64,000 nt of DNA, from the NCBI GenBank assembly GCA_032622095.1, contig CP136066.1, positions 7,031,784 through 7,095,783 on the forward strand. Direction: 5' to 3'. Shown in pieces: positions 1-11,603 of the stretch. A program made the position numbers and the translations under genes. The DNA is from Siphonodentalium dalli. Taxonomy: Eukaryota > Mollusca > Scaphopoda > Gadilida > Siphonodentaliidae. How positions within the stretch are numbered: position 1 is the stretch's first letter; each line of letters opens with the position of its first letter. A model generated the notes under the pieces. That model worked only from the letters and a program-made list of their open reading frames with translations. It was not told the DNA's origin and made no database searches.

Positions 1-1875
1 CTATATTTCGAAACGGCGTGATTCGGTTCTCCGATTAATTTATCATCAGAAAAGTCTAAACGCATGTGTACGAATTGTCACAACTCGCACGGCAAGTCAA
101 ACACAAGAGTTATAATTTGCTGCAATTGTGACGTGTAGCTTTCGAAAATCGTCAACAAAACTACCGCTCTGATTTCCCATCCTGTCATTATGTTTCAGTG
201 CGGGAATTGTTCTCAAAGCACATAGACAATTTGACTTTGGAGCGATCGGGTTAGGCCATTTTTTATCGAAAACCCAATGCTAAATATAGAAACACTGACC
301 AGTAACCAGCCGGTGACAGAGTCAGAAAGGAAGTATGACTGGTGCGCTCTGGGAGAGATTGGCAATTTTCGTCGTATCACTGCTGACCGCTAGGGTGACA
401 TATTTGTTGATCGGGTTTCCTTTTGTATTGTATGTAAAAGTCTGCACACGTTAATCACAGTCTACATTCGATGATGTTTTATGAATAGATAGTTCACATC
501 CCATAAATAAAAACCCACTTGCCGATTTCTTTTGCCAAATGAGAATGTTTTTGTCGATGAAATTATTTTTTGCTATTGGCAAACGGCAGCGCGATTCCTG
601 ATCAGAGATGACACAATCTAACATTTCACTTGATATTTTAGACAATTTTATAGCGGAATCCAACATGCATCCACTATACATTACATTAAACTGATAACGG
701 AGTCATGTGCGTTATTAAGTTTCATGGCGCGGACCAACGCGAAAACACACTTTAAAGAGCGTACAATGAAAAGAATTGAGTTGGCTTATATGTGTCATTT
801 ATGCGCACATAATATGCTTAGAATCGCCTCATTATGAGTCGATGTGATTATCAATCTTGTAAGCAAATGATATGCGGCTTTTCGGGGGAATAGGCTGACT
901 TTGTACACCAAATAGAGGTTAGAATTGCTTAATTTTTCGACCTAGTAATCAATAGGGAATCTGTCGTTTTCAGACCAATGGTTGCTAATTGTTCTCTGTC
1001 TAATAACAAGTAGAAGTTAAAATCATTGATATATTCAACACATTCTATGTCATTCAATTCGGAGTCTAATGCATTTATGTTAATATACCCCCCGAAACAT
1101 AACATATTTGCGGGGGGTGAATTATCGATAAACTGTCGCAATGTATAGTCCGGTTCACCGCTTCAATGTTAGATATTCCTACGTGCCAATATTGACGCCA
1201 GCTGTATTCATAATCTCGACCATAGATCCCCAATCCAGCCCCACTCACTGTTCCGTTTATCTCAATGATTTCACCCTTACGCAGTACATGCCGACGGCGT
1301 TACGGAGAATATGCATAGAGTTGGTTCCCGGTCTACTGACTTCCGTTACTAGCTCGTTGCTATATAAACAAACCAACGGCGTCTGTATAGGCCTACATGT
1401 ACTTTCAGAAATCACAAAACAATACACCATTATATCCCATCAATATCATTGTCTCGATATCATTTGACCGAATTTCTTGACATGAAACCGTGACAGGTAC
1501 GGCGTGAAATACATCTCAATGAGTAAACAATTTTCCAGTGTCTCAATTCAACTTCAAGTTCACGGTAAAAATAAAAACCGCAATTCGTAAGTGGTAAACA
1601 TCTGAAAAAAGACGTCAGGTACACGCAGAAACTAATTGTTGTGCATATTTGTTTCTATTTGAGGTGGACATTTTTCATCTTTATCAGCATTTTTAAAGAT
1701 AAGAGCGATGCTAATTGAGGGACTATATTTTATCCAGTGCATTAAATTTAAAACAAAAAGTCGTGAATTGGCTGAGTGTTTTCTATGTCTGCACATTTGA
1801 TCGACAATCACAAGGCATGTGTGTGTCGAAATAACGTTTTAAGTTCGTTGATAATTAGAATGAGGATACCAGTCT
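1..1875. other. No recognisable gene
   Basis: Several short open frames occur here (for example 929-1,141 minus and 1,141-1,467 plus), but none has recognisable family motifs or clean splice context, so none is called. A small GC hairpin is visible near 1,086-1,120, built from a C-run and a G-run around AAACATAACATATTTG. The only recognisable repeat is the hAT-like relic at 525-600. A stretch near 1,405-1,450 resembles one arm of the hairpin at 1,876-2,015. Confidence 0.5.
525..600 (+). mobile_element. Relic of hAT-like element 3' end
   Basis: This segment has the words TTTTGCCAAATGA, ATTATTTTTTGC and ATTGGCAAA, followed by GGCAG-CGCGATTCCTG. The same words occur in the same order at the right end of the hAT-like element that ends at 21,840. 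It is a short diverged copy of that end, with no partner end nearby. Confidence 0.4.
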
Positions 1876-2015
1876 GGTGTTTTGTGATTTCGGAAAGGTA
1901 CAGGGCGAATATACTGTGGCAAATACCCGTTAATGGTCTCCGGGTCCGCCGTCGCCCATTAACTATATTTGCCACAGATTATTCGCCCTGTACCTTTCCG
2001 AAATCACAAAACACC
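1876..2015. repeat. Long hairpin, two 60-nt arms
   Basis: Positions 1,876-1,935 and 1,956-2,015 are near-perfect reverse complements, with a GC-rich 20-nt loop. Arm words include TTGTGATTTCGG / CCGAAATCACAA and TGTGGCAAATA / TATTTGCCACA. Outside the arms GAGGATACC and GGTTATCCCC-like words still match imperfectly, so the palindrome may be a slightly larger miniature element. No TA or longer target duplication was found. Confidence 0.75.
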
Positions 2016-3482
2016 TCACCGTTATCCCCTAAGTCTAAGGCCATACATTTAATGAGTGTTTTTAATTATTAAGCTCTCTGTGCTTGCATTCGTAGGAATT
2101 CGATTGGTGGTATGATTGCATATATAACGAACTATACCTTGGAGCAAATGAATTTATAATGTTATTACTCACTATATTCATTTTCTTGACGTGAGTTAGT
2201 AATTGTTTAGTTTGTGGCTCGGTTTGTTATTTGGATGAGGTTGCCATCACGTTAGATATCTCTCAGAGCTGAAGTTTCTGTGTCCAATGTCCATTACGGT
2301 GACGATTTGGGTTTTTGTTCTAGCTTTGTTCTACTAATGATTCCGAGCTTGCGGAAGGACTCTTGGATACAACTTATAGTTTATCGTCACAAAACTATCT
2401 CCATATTTTATTTTGTTTTTGTTTTAATTGTTGGCGTTTCTCTAGTGGTCGCGCTGTCGGTGATGTGTTTGTGGCTGGCGTTGAGTAGTGCCTGTATGAT
2501 AGTATACTATATGTCCATACCTAACACCATATGTATTAACGATACAGCGCGGCGGTGATGTGTTTGTTGTTGTTGACGTTTAGTTGTCCCTGTATGATAG
2601 TGTACTATATGTCCACACCTAACACCATGTTAGCGCATTGCTTATGTTGTACTGTTTTTCGTGGTTGCTATAGTGATGTTAACATTATTTTCTTCGACAT
2701 TAATATTACTGTTGTGGATATTGTTGTGGTTGTTGGAAATGGTACTGATGGTAGTAATGTTGCTATCATGTATGTGTCTCCTGGTTGGTGTGTTGTTTGT
2801 AGTAAGTGGCTCAAACTTTCAGGTATTGCTTTTGGTAATTTTATAGATATTTGAAAAACATTGTTAATGGTTTGTTTGGGTTCATAGACAGCCTGTGAAG
2901 TGAGTGTCGCACCAAAAGCATGGTCATTGTCAGTTTTGAGATCTTTTCGTCGCATACATCTGCAAATTGGTGTCTAATCATTCGGATTGGATTTTATATT
3001 ATATATATAATTTTCAACATCGCGAATCAAATGTGACACATTTTCCGTTTGCACGTTATACAATAAAATATGTTTTTTCATTTTACTCGGGCGTTCACCA
3101 TGTCCATGTATGTAGGACCGTCTCATCCCAACTTTAATCAAAATATTCAAAAGCTGGAAATTTCATACCTGACACGGCAATAGTGGGAAATTTGACATCA
3201 GCAATATGTGAAATTGTTCTCGTAGTTTTATTTTCAACAATTTGTTATTGGTGATTTCTTTAGGCAACATTTGCTTATTTTTTTGCCAAATTGTTGGACT
3301 GAAATGGCCATCAGTTGGAAATGATCCAACCTTAGAGGTGTGTCAAGTTTGGAAAATGTCCAACAATTGGAAATCTTGAGGCTGGATGCTAGGATTTTGC
3401 AATTTTCAGGGTTCAGATTAAAACAAATTCTCACACCTGGCATTAACCACGGTCGGTCGATAAATTCCAAAGATGAACAGTC
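2016..3482. other. No recognisable gene; one short tandem duplication
   Basis: Nothing in this stretch is recognisable as a gene. A unit of about 100 bp is present twice (about 2,450-2,555 and 2,555-2,640), sharing GTGATGTGTTTGT, CCTGTATGATAGT and ACTATATGTCCA. The open frames across it on both strands are low complexity (Val/Ile/Leu rich) and are best explained by this composition. Confidence 0.45.
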
Positions 3483-3486
3483 CCAC

Positions 3487-3978
3487 TGTCCCGGTGTCTA
3501 GGGTTTAGATGTTGAATTGGCCGTGTCGGGAACATTGATAACAATAACTGTCCGTAGCTTTTGATAACTTTATATGTGTATAAGTCATAGTGATAAACAC
3601 AGCAGGAGCATCGGTAAAAGAGGTCTAGTCTGATCGGCTGACGGAGAGAGAGTCGTCTTTCGTATCTCTCGACGCCAGTAGTTATTACAACGTATGGTGT
3701 ATAATATCATGCATCCTAATAAGGTATGATGTATATGATACACCTACCATGTGACGTGTATCATGCCATCGGTATGGTGGAACGATCGTGGTCTGATACT
3801 TCCAACATATAAGATGGTAGTACATGTCACATCCAATTTAGAATATGATCTTGATAATTATGATTGTATCTATTCTATTAGTTATATCTCGATGTGCTGT
3901 GTTTATCTGTACAATACGTTATAGCAATAACTGGGAACATAATTATATATCAACCGATATCTTCTGTACTATCGGACA
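3487..3978 (-). repeat. LTR copy 1 (3' LTR of the array)
   Basis: A 492-bp repeat with TGTCC / GGACA ends. It differs from copy 3 at very few places (for example GACGG here, GATGG there) and from copy 2 at a few more. On the minus strand it is directly preceded by the purine tract at 3,979-3,995, as expected for a 3' LTR. Confidence 0.88.
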
Positions 3979-3997
3979 GAGTCCCCTCCTTTAAGAG
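3979..3997 (-). promoter_or_regulatory. Polypurine tract of LTR element
   Basis: Read on the minus strand this is CTTAAAGGAGGGGACTC, directly abutting the LTR start TGTCC. A matching tract lies at 8,037-8,055. Beside it (3,997-4,027, minus strand upstream) is a hairpin made from AGTTCCCAA and TTGGGAACT. Confidence 0.7.
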
Positions 3998-5053
3998 TTC
4001 CCAAAACTATATATAGTATTGGGAACTAAAATTTTTATAAAATCCGAGGGTACAGAAGATATTTGGATCTATGAGTATAATCGCGAGTGGCGAACCTAAA
4101 AAAAATCAACACATGGATATTCATACATAAAAACTCAACAGCAAACGAAACGAGAGTTATTTATCCATGGCGAGTCTGGTAAACAGTATGTCACTAGGTT
4201 ACTGGATTAGCATCGAACAGTAAGTCACTGGAGCACTGGTTTATCAGCGAATAGTTAATTTATCCAGGAATTTGTAGAGAAGTTCTGGCTTGGCGGGTAT
4301 AATGTGATATATGTGTCCAATATAAATATTCGGCAAACGATTCTATCCAAGGTCGGATAATCAACACCATGTAGAACACTGGTGTGTGAAGTAGAGAATA
4401 ATCACACATGCAGGATACAGTTAATTGACATCAACAATTAAGGATGATGAATGTTATTGTCCGTGCGGCGTGAGAATGTGTAGTAACCGATATATTCATC
4501 AGTTGGGAAGGTATATGTAGCTTCACAGGATAGCGTCTGTGACATCGCTGGTTTTAGTCAGCAAGCGACGTGGAGTCAATGACGTAACGTGTAATGATCG
4601 GTGTACATGTAACAGCAGTGTACAGTTGCGATCAAATGTCAATTATTTTATGCCAATGTCTATCAAACGTATCAGCGATATTCATGAACGATCTGGCAGC
4701 ATATGCGTCATTTAGTTATCATCTAAGGAGCTGTGGCGGCGTCAGCGTTGAAACAACGACTGTATACAAGACGCCGAACGAGGAAATGCAGCAACGAGTG
4801 TTTATTTTGGACAGTCGGTGGAATAGCTATGTCCGATAATCTTGTGAGGACAGTGTCAGGAACGGTCGAAGATTTGCAGCGGTGTCGCTAGATGTGGTTG
4901 AAACACCAATGTCTGGTCCGGTCTGCGTGTCTGGTATGTCAGCACGGTGTATATTGATGGTCCAGCGCGTCTGACGTCATTAGCCTGACTTACAGTACCA
5001 ACCATTGATCGTGTTTGGCGAACCCATTTAGTTCGACATAAATGACACGAAGT

Positions 5054-5458
5054 CTAAATAATGTGTTTGTAAAAAGAACACAATAAACCCACAATAGCTA
5101 ATAAGCATCTTGAAACCAAAATATGTCCAAAGTACGAATCATGAAACAAAATCAGTGACTCGCCAATGCAATTTGCATTTTCATAAATTTTGAACCTGTT
5201 CGTAGAGCATTTCCATAAAATGTAAAGAAAAATGGTCATGCAATAAATGAGGGATATGAACATTAAGGGAAATGGGTTTATGATCAATAAAATGTGATCA
5301 TAGGAATTAAAAAATATGTCTTGAATCATGACATTAAAGGGAACCGCTAGATATATGTATATCATGCCATAAAATTTCATAAAAAATGTAATTTTCGCTG
5401 AAAACAATTGCTGTGCGATAACCAAACATGCCTGCGCGACGATATTTATAATCAACAA
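5054..5458 (-). CDS. Hydrophobic ORF in LTR element, doubtful
   Basis: A 134-codon minus-strand frame lies downstream of gag, where some LTR elements carry a third gene. It is strongly hydrophobic, with roughly four membrane-like segments near residues 1-18, 24-42, 56-82 and 110-130. It opens with TTG and its first ATG is about residue 27. No fusion-peptide or surface/transmembrane glycoprotein motifs are visible, so an envelope gene cannot be claimed. The second copy at 9,113-9,517 keeps it open with a few substitutions, but the copies are too similar for this to show selection. Confidence 0.2.
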   Translation of the reverse strand: MLIINIVAQACLVIAQQLFSAKITFFMKFYGMIYIYLAVPFNVMIQDIFFNSYDHILLIINPFPLMFISLIYCMTIFLYILWKCSTNRFKIYENANCIGESLILFHDSYFGHILVSRCLLAIVGLLCSFYKHII

Positions 5459-6511
5459 TCGTGTAATTATTTTGGTGTGAAATTATTGTTAAAATCGGGT
5501 GAATTAGCATTCACCATTCCAGTAGAATTAGAACCAAACAATGTATGATTGCGACTTCGTTAAACTATTCACAGCTATTTATGAACAATCACGTGGTAAT
5601 GAAATACCACATACATGTACTTCTCCGCTATCTATATCATGTTATATTATATGTCATATTTATCATTGTAAACTAAACTCAATATGCGGTTTACAGAGTG
5701 AATAAAATAGTATTATACTTGTGCTTGGTATAATCCATCGAACGACCATTCTTATTTAATAACGCTTAGCATTCCATTACCAACACTAGGGTTAAATATC
5801 CCTGCGTATTTCAAGTCAAACCAGGAATCCGAGAGTTGTGCACACCACTCGAAATTCCGCTATACCTATATTCAATCCATCTGGGTAATGCTTTGTGGAT
5901 CCACAAATTGTATGCTAAGGATGCATGGTCAAAGACGATTAATGATAATCTATTTTTTATTAGTATTACGATTGAACGTTGCACTGTATGTATAGGCAAT
6001 TGTCAACTCAACGCGGTGCTTACCCATACAATAACCTACATAACACGCATGTCAGCTGAGTTATGGGGTCTATGCAATACTCATGCTGGTCAGTTCAATT
6101 GTATGTGCAAATTTATCATCTCAATAGCTTTACACGATATTCCTGGACCCGTTGTCCAGATACATAAATCAAGTAAACCTCATGCTTTGTATACAGAAAG
6201 GTTTGCATGTGTTGTCGGCACTAATTTAAGCGTGCAGTGGCACAATGTTGGATATATTTATGTTAGACCCGCGTAGACTACGAATATTAAAACTATGATT
6301 TAAATCATGTTTGTGTTATTTAGTTCAATTGTTTATCAGTTCTATTCCTTTGTTATACGGAAAGTGAACATTCAGGATTTTGTTATACATTGTTTGTTAT
6401 TCCGTCAGGACTACAATATATAGTTAATTACGGATACATTACTGTTGCACATTTATACTGGTAAGTATGACTTTAATGGAATCCTGATATTAATTATGTC
6501 GGACAAATTGT

Positions 6512-6733
6512 CTATTTTGTTTCCCGTGTGCTTATAACACGAATGATATCATTCACGCCTGCTTGTGTAGATGCATCATATGAACGCGAATTTAAATCGA
6601 TATCCATGTCAGAAACAGTTGTTTGTACATATTGGTTTATGTTATCAGAGGCAACATTTTCAATTTCTTCAGTTTCGGCCGCAAAAGCATCTGAATTATT
6701 ATTGTTTTGCTGCTTGAAAAATAAGGAGCGCAT
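6512..6733 (-). CDS. Gag C-terminal continuation, +1 frame
   Basis: A 73-codon frame overlaps the end of the gag-like ORF by about 35 bases, shifted +1. It is rich in Asn, Ser, Asp and Glu with no zinc knuckle. It could be the tail of gag reached by frameshifting, a separate small product, or the result of an old indel. Both element copies have the same arrangement. Confidence 0.4.
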   Translation of the reverse strand: MRSLFFKQQNNNNSDAFAAETEEIENVASDNINQYVQTTVSDMDIDLNSRSYDASTQAGVNDIIRVISTRETK

Positions 6734-7253
6734 CTCTTTTATCTTTTGCTTCGCTATATCGAACTTTTAATTCCTGCTTGATTTCTGCCCATGTACTTCT
6801 GATCACACCATCGGCATTTATGCGTTCTTGTATGAACTGAGTTAAAAATTCGAAAACTGAACCTCTGCTGGTCTGCAGAGCAAATTTAATTAATGTTTGA
6901 TCAGTCGCAGCAATTGCTTGGCCATAACGATATAATTCGTTGGTCCATTCAAGAAAAGATTTCGGGTCTCCCGAAAAAGGGGTGATAACATTTGTCACAC
7001 CAGTTGCCATCTGAATTGCTGACGAAATGCGTGTGGCGTCCAACTCTTGGTCTATTGCACTATTAAAATGATCCAATTGTGTGGAAATGCGATCTAGTAC
7101 GACGCCGTCATTTGCGTTTCGTACCTCGTTATTTTCATGGGTTTCATGCAAAATAGATCGCATTCGCTCTATCTCTCCATCAATTTGGGCGCTACTATAA
7201 TTAACGTCATCCGAAAAGGAAGGACAGGAAAGGTGACTTTGTGTCATATTCAT
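6699..7253 (-). CDS. Gag-like protein of LTR element, copy 1
   Basis: The frame starts with ATG and encodes 184 residues. The N-terminal third is acidic and helical. From about residue 88 comes the pattern typical of retrotransposon gag capsid domains: an ITPFSGDPKSFLEW start, then a helical region and an ELKVRYSEAKDKRDA segment. That supports a structural role in assembling the particle that packages element RNA. It is the first gene after the 5' LTR and primer-binding site on the minus strand. The frame then stops, and a +1 frame (6,512-6,733) continues with a polar tail. No Cys-His knuckle and no pol gene follow. The family assignment rests on the motif pattern only. Confidence 0.7.
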   Translation of the reverse strand: MNMTQSHLSCPSFSDDVNYSSAQIDGEIERMRSILHETHENNEVRNANDGVVLDRISTQLDHFNSAIDQELDATRISSAIQMATGVTNVITPFSGDPKSFLEWTNELYRYGQAIAATDQTLIKFALQTSRGSVFEFLTQFIQERINADGVIRSTWAEIKQELKVRYSEAKDKRDALLIFQAAKQ

Positions 7254-7465
7254 CTTGATTTTAATTACTAAAGTAATTGGGAATAGAAAAAGGCAAAATT
7301 GCAGGTATATAAGAAATTAATAATTTGAGTTGGGTTGGCACATGCACATTGTGACATTACAGAATTGCTCTAGAACATAGTGCGGGTATTGTGTATATTT
7401 AATTTGAAATTATTAGATCAAAAGAAACGTCCTGGTTGGTATAGTAAGTACTCACGTATGAACGA

Positions 7466-7543
7466 AAACACAAGTTCTGGTTCCAAGCTCACGAGCACCA
7501 TTCCGTAACGAAACACAAGTTCTGGTTTACTGCTACGGCACCA
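7466..7543 (-). promoter_or_regulatory. Primer-binding site, duplicated
   Basis: One base inside LTR copy 2, the minus strand reads TGGTGCCGTAGCAG (7,543 down to 7,530), the expected position and TGG start for a tRNA primer site. A second TGG-starting version, TGGTGCTCGTGAGCTTGG, lies 43 bases further in (7,500 down to 7,483). Both are followed by AACCAGAACTTGTGTT, so the whole leader piece is duplicated. The same pair occurs at about 11,525-11,602. Confidence 0.6.
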
Positions 7544-7544
7544 T

Positions 7545-8036
7545 TGTCCCGGTGTCTAGGGTTTAGATGTTGAATTGGCCGTGTCGGGAACATTGATAAC
7601 AATAACTGTCCGTAGCTTTTGATAACTTTATATGTGTATAAGTCATAGTGATAAACACAGCAGGAGCATCGGTAAAAGAGGTCTAGTCTGATCGGCTGAT
7701 GGAGAGAGAGTCGTCTTTCGTATCTCTCGACGCCAGTAGTTATTACAACGTATGGTGTATAATATCATGCATCCTAATAAGGTATGATGTATATGATACA
7801 CCTACCATGTGACGTGTATTATGCCATCGGTATGGTGGAACGATCGTGGTCTGATACTTCCATCATATAAGATGGTAGTACATGTCACATCCAATTTAGA
7901 ATATGATCTTGATAATTATGATTGTATCTATTCTATTAGTTATATCTCGATGTGCTGTGTTTATCTGTACAATACGTTATAGCAATAACTGGGAACATAA
8001 TTATATATCAACCGATATCTTCTGTACTATCGGACA
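7545..8036 (-). repeat. LTR copy 2 (shared middle LTR)
   Basis: The 492-bp LTR shared by both internal regions. It carries private changes (GTATTATGCC and CCATCATATAAG) where copies 1 and 3 both read GTATCATGCC and CCAACATATAAG. Confidence 0.88.
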
Positions 8037-9112
8037 GAGTCCCCTCCTTTAAGAGTTCCCAAAACTATATATAGTATTGGGAACTAAAATTTTTATAAAA
8101 TCCGAGGGTACAGAAGATATTTGGATCTATGAGTATAATCGCGAGTGGCGAACCTAAAAAAAATCAACACATGGATATTCATACATAAAAACTCAACAGC
8201 AAACGAAACGAGAGTTATTTATCCATGGCGAGTCTGGTAAACAGTATGTCACTAGGTTACTGGATTAGCATCGAACAGTAAGTCACTGGAGCACTGGTTT
8301 ATCAGCGAATAGTTAATTTATCCAGGAATTTGTAGAGAAGTTCTGGCTTGGCGGGTATAATGTGATATATGTGTCCAATATAAATATTCGGCAAACGATT
8401 CTATCCAAGGTCGGATAATCAACACCATGTAGAACACTGGTGTGTGAAGTAGAGAATAATCACACATGCAGGATACAGTTAATTGACATCAACAATTAAG
8501 GATGATAAATGTTATTGTCCGTGCGGCGTGAGAATGTGTAGTAACCGATATATTCATCAGTTGGGAAGGTATATGTAGCTTCACAGGATAGCGTCTGTGA
8601 CATCGCTGGTCTTAGTCAGCAAGCGACGTGGAGTCAATGACGTAACGTGTAATGATCGGTGTACATGTAACAGCAGTGTACAGTTGCGATCAAATGTCAA
8701 TTATTTTATGCCAATGTCTATCAAACGTATCAGCGATATTCATGAACGATCTGGCAGCATATGCGTCATTTAGTTATCATCTAAGGAGCTGTGGCGGCGT
8801 CAGCGTTGAAACAACGACTGTATACAAGACGCCGAACGAGGAAATGCAGAAACGAGTGTTTATTTTGGACAGTCGGTGGAATAGCTATGTCCGATAATCT
8901 TGTGAGGACAGTGTCAGGAACGGTCGAAGATTTGCAGCGGTGTCGCTAGATGTGGTTGAAACACCAATGTCTGGTCCGGTCTGCGTGTCTGGTATGTCAG
9001 CACGGTGTATATTGGATGGTCCAGCGCGTCTGACGTCATTAGCCTGACTTACAGTACCAACCATTGATCGTGTTTGGCGAACCCATTTAGTTCGACATAA
9101 ATGACACGAAGT

Positions 9113-9517
9113 CTAAATAATGTGTTTGTAAAAAGAACACAATAAACCCACAATAGCTAATAAGCATCTTGAAACCAAAATATGTCCAAAGTACGAATCA
9201 TGAAACAAAATCCGTGACTCGCCAATGTAATTTGCATTTTCATAAATGTTGAACCTGTTCGTAGAGCATTTCCATAAAATGTAAAGAAAAATGGTCATGC
9301 AATAAATGAGGGATATGAACATTAAGGGAAATGGGTTTATGATCAATAAAATGTGATCATAGGAATTAAAAAATATGTCTTGAATCATGACATTAAAGGG
9401 AACCGCTAGATATATGTATATCATGCCATAAAATTTCATAAAAAATGTAATTTTCGCTGAAAACAATTGCTGTGCGATAACCAAACATGCCTGCGCGACG
9501 ATATTTATAATCAACAA
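9113..9517 (-). CDS. Hydrophobic ORF in LTR element, second copy
   Basis: This is the second copy of the doubtful membrane-like frame at 5,054-5,458, with a few amino-acid changes and the same length. See that entry for its character. Confidence 0.2.
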   Translation of the reverse strand: MLIINIVAQACLVIAQQLFSAKITFFMKFYGMIYIYLAVPFNVMIQDIFFNSYDHILLIINPFPLMFISLIYCMTIFLYILWKCSTNRFNIYENANYIGESRILFHDSYFGHILVSRCLLAIVGLLCSFYKHII

Positions 9518-10570
9518 TCGTGTAATTATTTTGGTGTGAAATTATTGTTAAAATCGGGTGAATTAGCATTCACCATTCCAGTAGAATTAGAACCAATCAG
9601 TGTATGATTGCGACATCGTTAAACTATTCACAGCTATTTATGAACAATCACGTGGTAATGAAATACCACATACATGTACTTCTCCGCTATCTATATCATG
9701 TTATATTATATGTCATATTTATCATTGTAAACTAAACTCAATATGCGGTTTACAGAGTGAATAAAATAGTATTATACTTGTGCTTGGTATAATCCATCGA
9801 ACGACCATTCTTATTTAATAACGCTTAGCATTCCATTACCAACACTAGGGTTAAATATCCCTGCGTATTTCAAGTCAAACCAGGAATCCGAGAGTTGTGC
9901 ACACCACTCGAAATTCCGCTATACCTATATTCAATCCATCTGGGTAATGCTTTGTGGATCCACAAATTGTATGCTAAGGATGCATGGTCAAAGACGATTA
10001 ATGATAATCTATTTTTTATTAGTATTACGATTGAACGTTGCACTGTATGTATAGGCAATTGTCAACTCAACGCGGTGCTTACCCATACAATAACCTACAT
10101 AACACGCATGTCAGCTGAGTTATGGGGTCTATGCAATACTCATGCTGGTCAGTTCAATTGTATGTGCAAATTTATCATCTCAATAGCTTTACACGATATT
10201 CCTGGACCCGTTGTCCAGATACATAAATCAAGTAAACCTCATGCTTTGTATACAGAAAGGTTTGCATGTGTTGTCGGCACTAATTTAAGCGTGCAGTGGC
10301 ACAATGTTGGATATATTTATGTTAGACCCGCGTAGACTACGAATATTAAAACTATGATTTAAATCATGTTTGTGTTATTTAGTTCAATTGTTTATCAGTT
10401 CTATTCCTTTGTTATACGGAAAGTGAACATTCAGGATTTTGTTATACATTGTTTGTTATTCCGTCAGGACTACAATATATAGTTAATTACGGATACATTA
10501 CTGTTGCACATTTATACTGGTAAGTATGACTTTAATGGAATCCTGATATTAATTATGTCGGACAAATTGT

Positions 10571-10792
10571 CTATTTTGTTTCCCGTGTGCTTATAACACG
10601 AATGATATCATTCACGCCTGCTTGTGTAGATGCATCATATGAACGCGAATTTAAATCGATATCCATGTCAGAAACAGTTGTTTGTACATATTGGTTTATG
10701 TTATCAGAGGCAACATTTTCAATTTCTTCAGTTTCGGCCGCAAAAGCATCTGAATTATTATTGTTTTGCTGCTTGAAAAATAAGGAGCGCAT
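10571..10792 (-). CDS. Gag tail, +1 frame, second copy
   Basis: Identical in protein to the 6,512-6,733 frame and in the same +1 relation to the second gag-like ORF. Confidence 0.4.
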   Translation of the reverse strand: MRSLFFKQQNNNNSDAFAAETEEIENVASDNINQYVQTTVSDMDIDLNSRSYDASTQAGVNDIIRVISTRETK

Positions 10793-11312
10793 CTCTTTTA
10801 TCTTTTGCTTCGCTATATCGAACTTTTAATTCCTGCTTGATTTCTGCCCATGTACTTCTGATCACACCATCGGCATTTATGCGTTCTTGTATGAACTGAG
10901 TTAAAAATTCGAAAACTGAACCTCTGCTGGTCTGCAGAGCAAATTTAATTAATGTTTGATCAGTCGCAGCAATTGCTTGGCCATAACGATATAATTCGTT
11001 GGTCCATTCAAGAAAAGATTTCGGGTCTCCCGAAAAAGGGGTGATAACATTTGTCACACCAGTTGCCATCTGAATTGCTGACGAAATGCGTGTGGCGTCC
11101 AACTCTTGGTCTATTGCACTATTAAAATGATCCAATTGTGTGGAAATGCGATCTAGTACGACGCCGTCATTTGCGTTTCGTACCTCGTTATTTTCATGGG
11201 TTTCATGCAAAATAGATCGCATTCGCTCTATCTCTCCATCAATTTGGGCGCTACTATAATTAACGTCATCCGAAAAGGAAGGACAGGAAAGGTGACTTTG
11301 TGTCATATTCAT
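10758..11312 (-). CDS. Gag-like protein of LTR element, copy 2
   Basis: The same 184-residue product as the 6,699-7,253 frame, with no amino-acid difference seen. It lies directly downstream of LTR copy 3 and its primer-binding site, so this copy is the one read from the outer 5' LTR of the array. Confidence 0.7.
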   Translation of the reverse strand: MNMTQSHLSCPSFSDDVNYSSAQIDGEIERMRSILHETHENNEVRNANDGVVLDRISTQLDHFNSAIDQELDATRISSAIQMATGVTNVITPFSGDPKSFLEWTNELYRYGQAIAATDQTLIKFALQTSRGSVFEFLTQFIQERINADGVIRSTWAEIKQELKVRYSEAKDKRDALLIFQAAKQ

Positions 11313-11603
11313 CTTGATTTTAATTACTAAAGTAATTGGGAATAGAAAAAGGCAAAATTGCAGGTATATAAGAAATTAATAATTTGAGTTGGGTTGGCAC
11401 ATGCACATTGTGACATTACAGAATTGCTCTAGAACATAGTGCGGGTATTGTGTATATTTAATTTGAAATTATTAGATCAAAAGAAACGTCCTGGTTGGTA
11501 TAGTAAGTACTCACGTATGAACGAAAACACAAGTTCTGGTTCCAAGCTCACGAGCACCAGTCCGTAACGAAACACAAGTTCTGGTTTACTGCTACGGCAC
11601 CAT

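Noticed and set aside
3640-3720. Possible hammerhead ribozyme in the LTR (CTGATGGAGAGAG...)
   Set aside because: A GAGAGA/TCTCTC stem follows CTGATG, but the conserved GAAA after that stem is absent, so this is not a retrozyme-type motif.
4594-4839. 81-codon plus-strand frame, also at 8,652-8,897
   Set aside because: Antisense in the LTR element's 3' region, ordinary composition, no motif.
5054-5458. Envelope glycoprotein of a retrovirus-like element
   Set aside because: Membrane segments are present, but there is no signal peptide, cleavage site or heptad region, and no ATG until residue 27 or so.
5836-6276. 146-codon plus-strand frame inside the LTR element, also at 9,895-10,335
   Set aside because: It is antisense to the element. 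Its presence in both copies reflects near identity of the copies, and no domain is visible.
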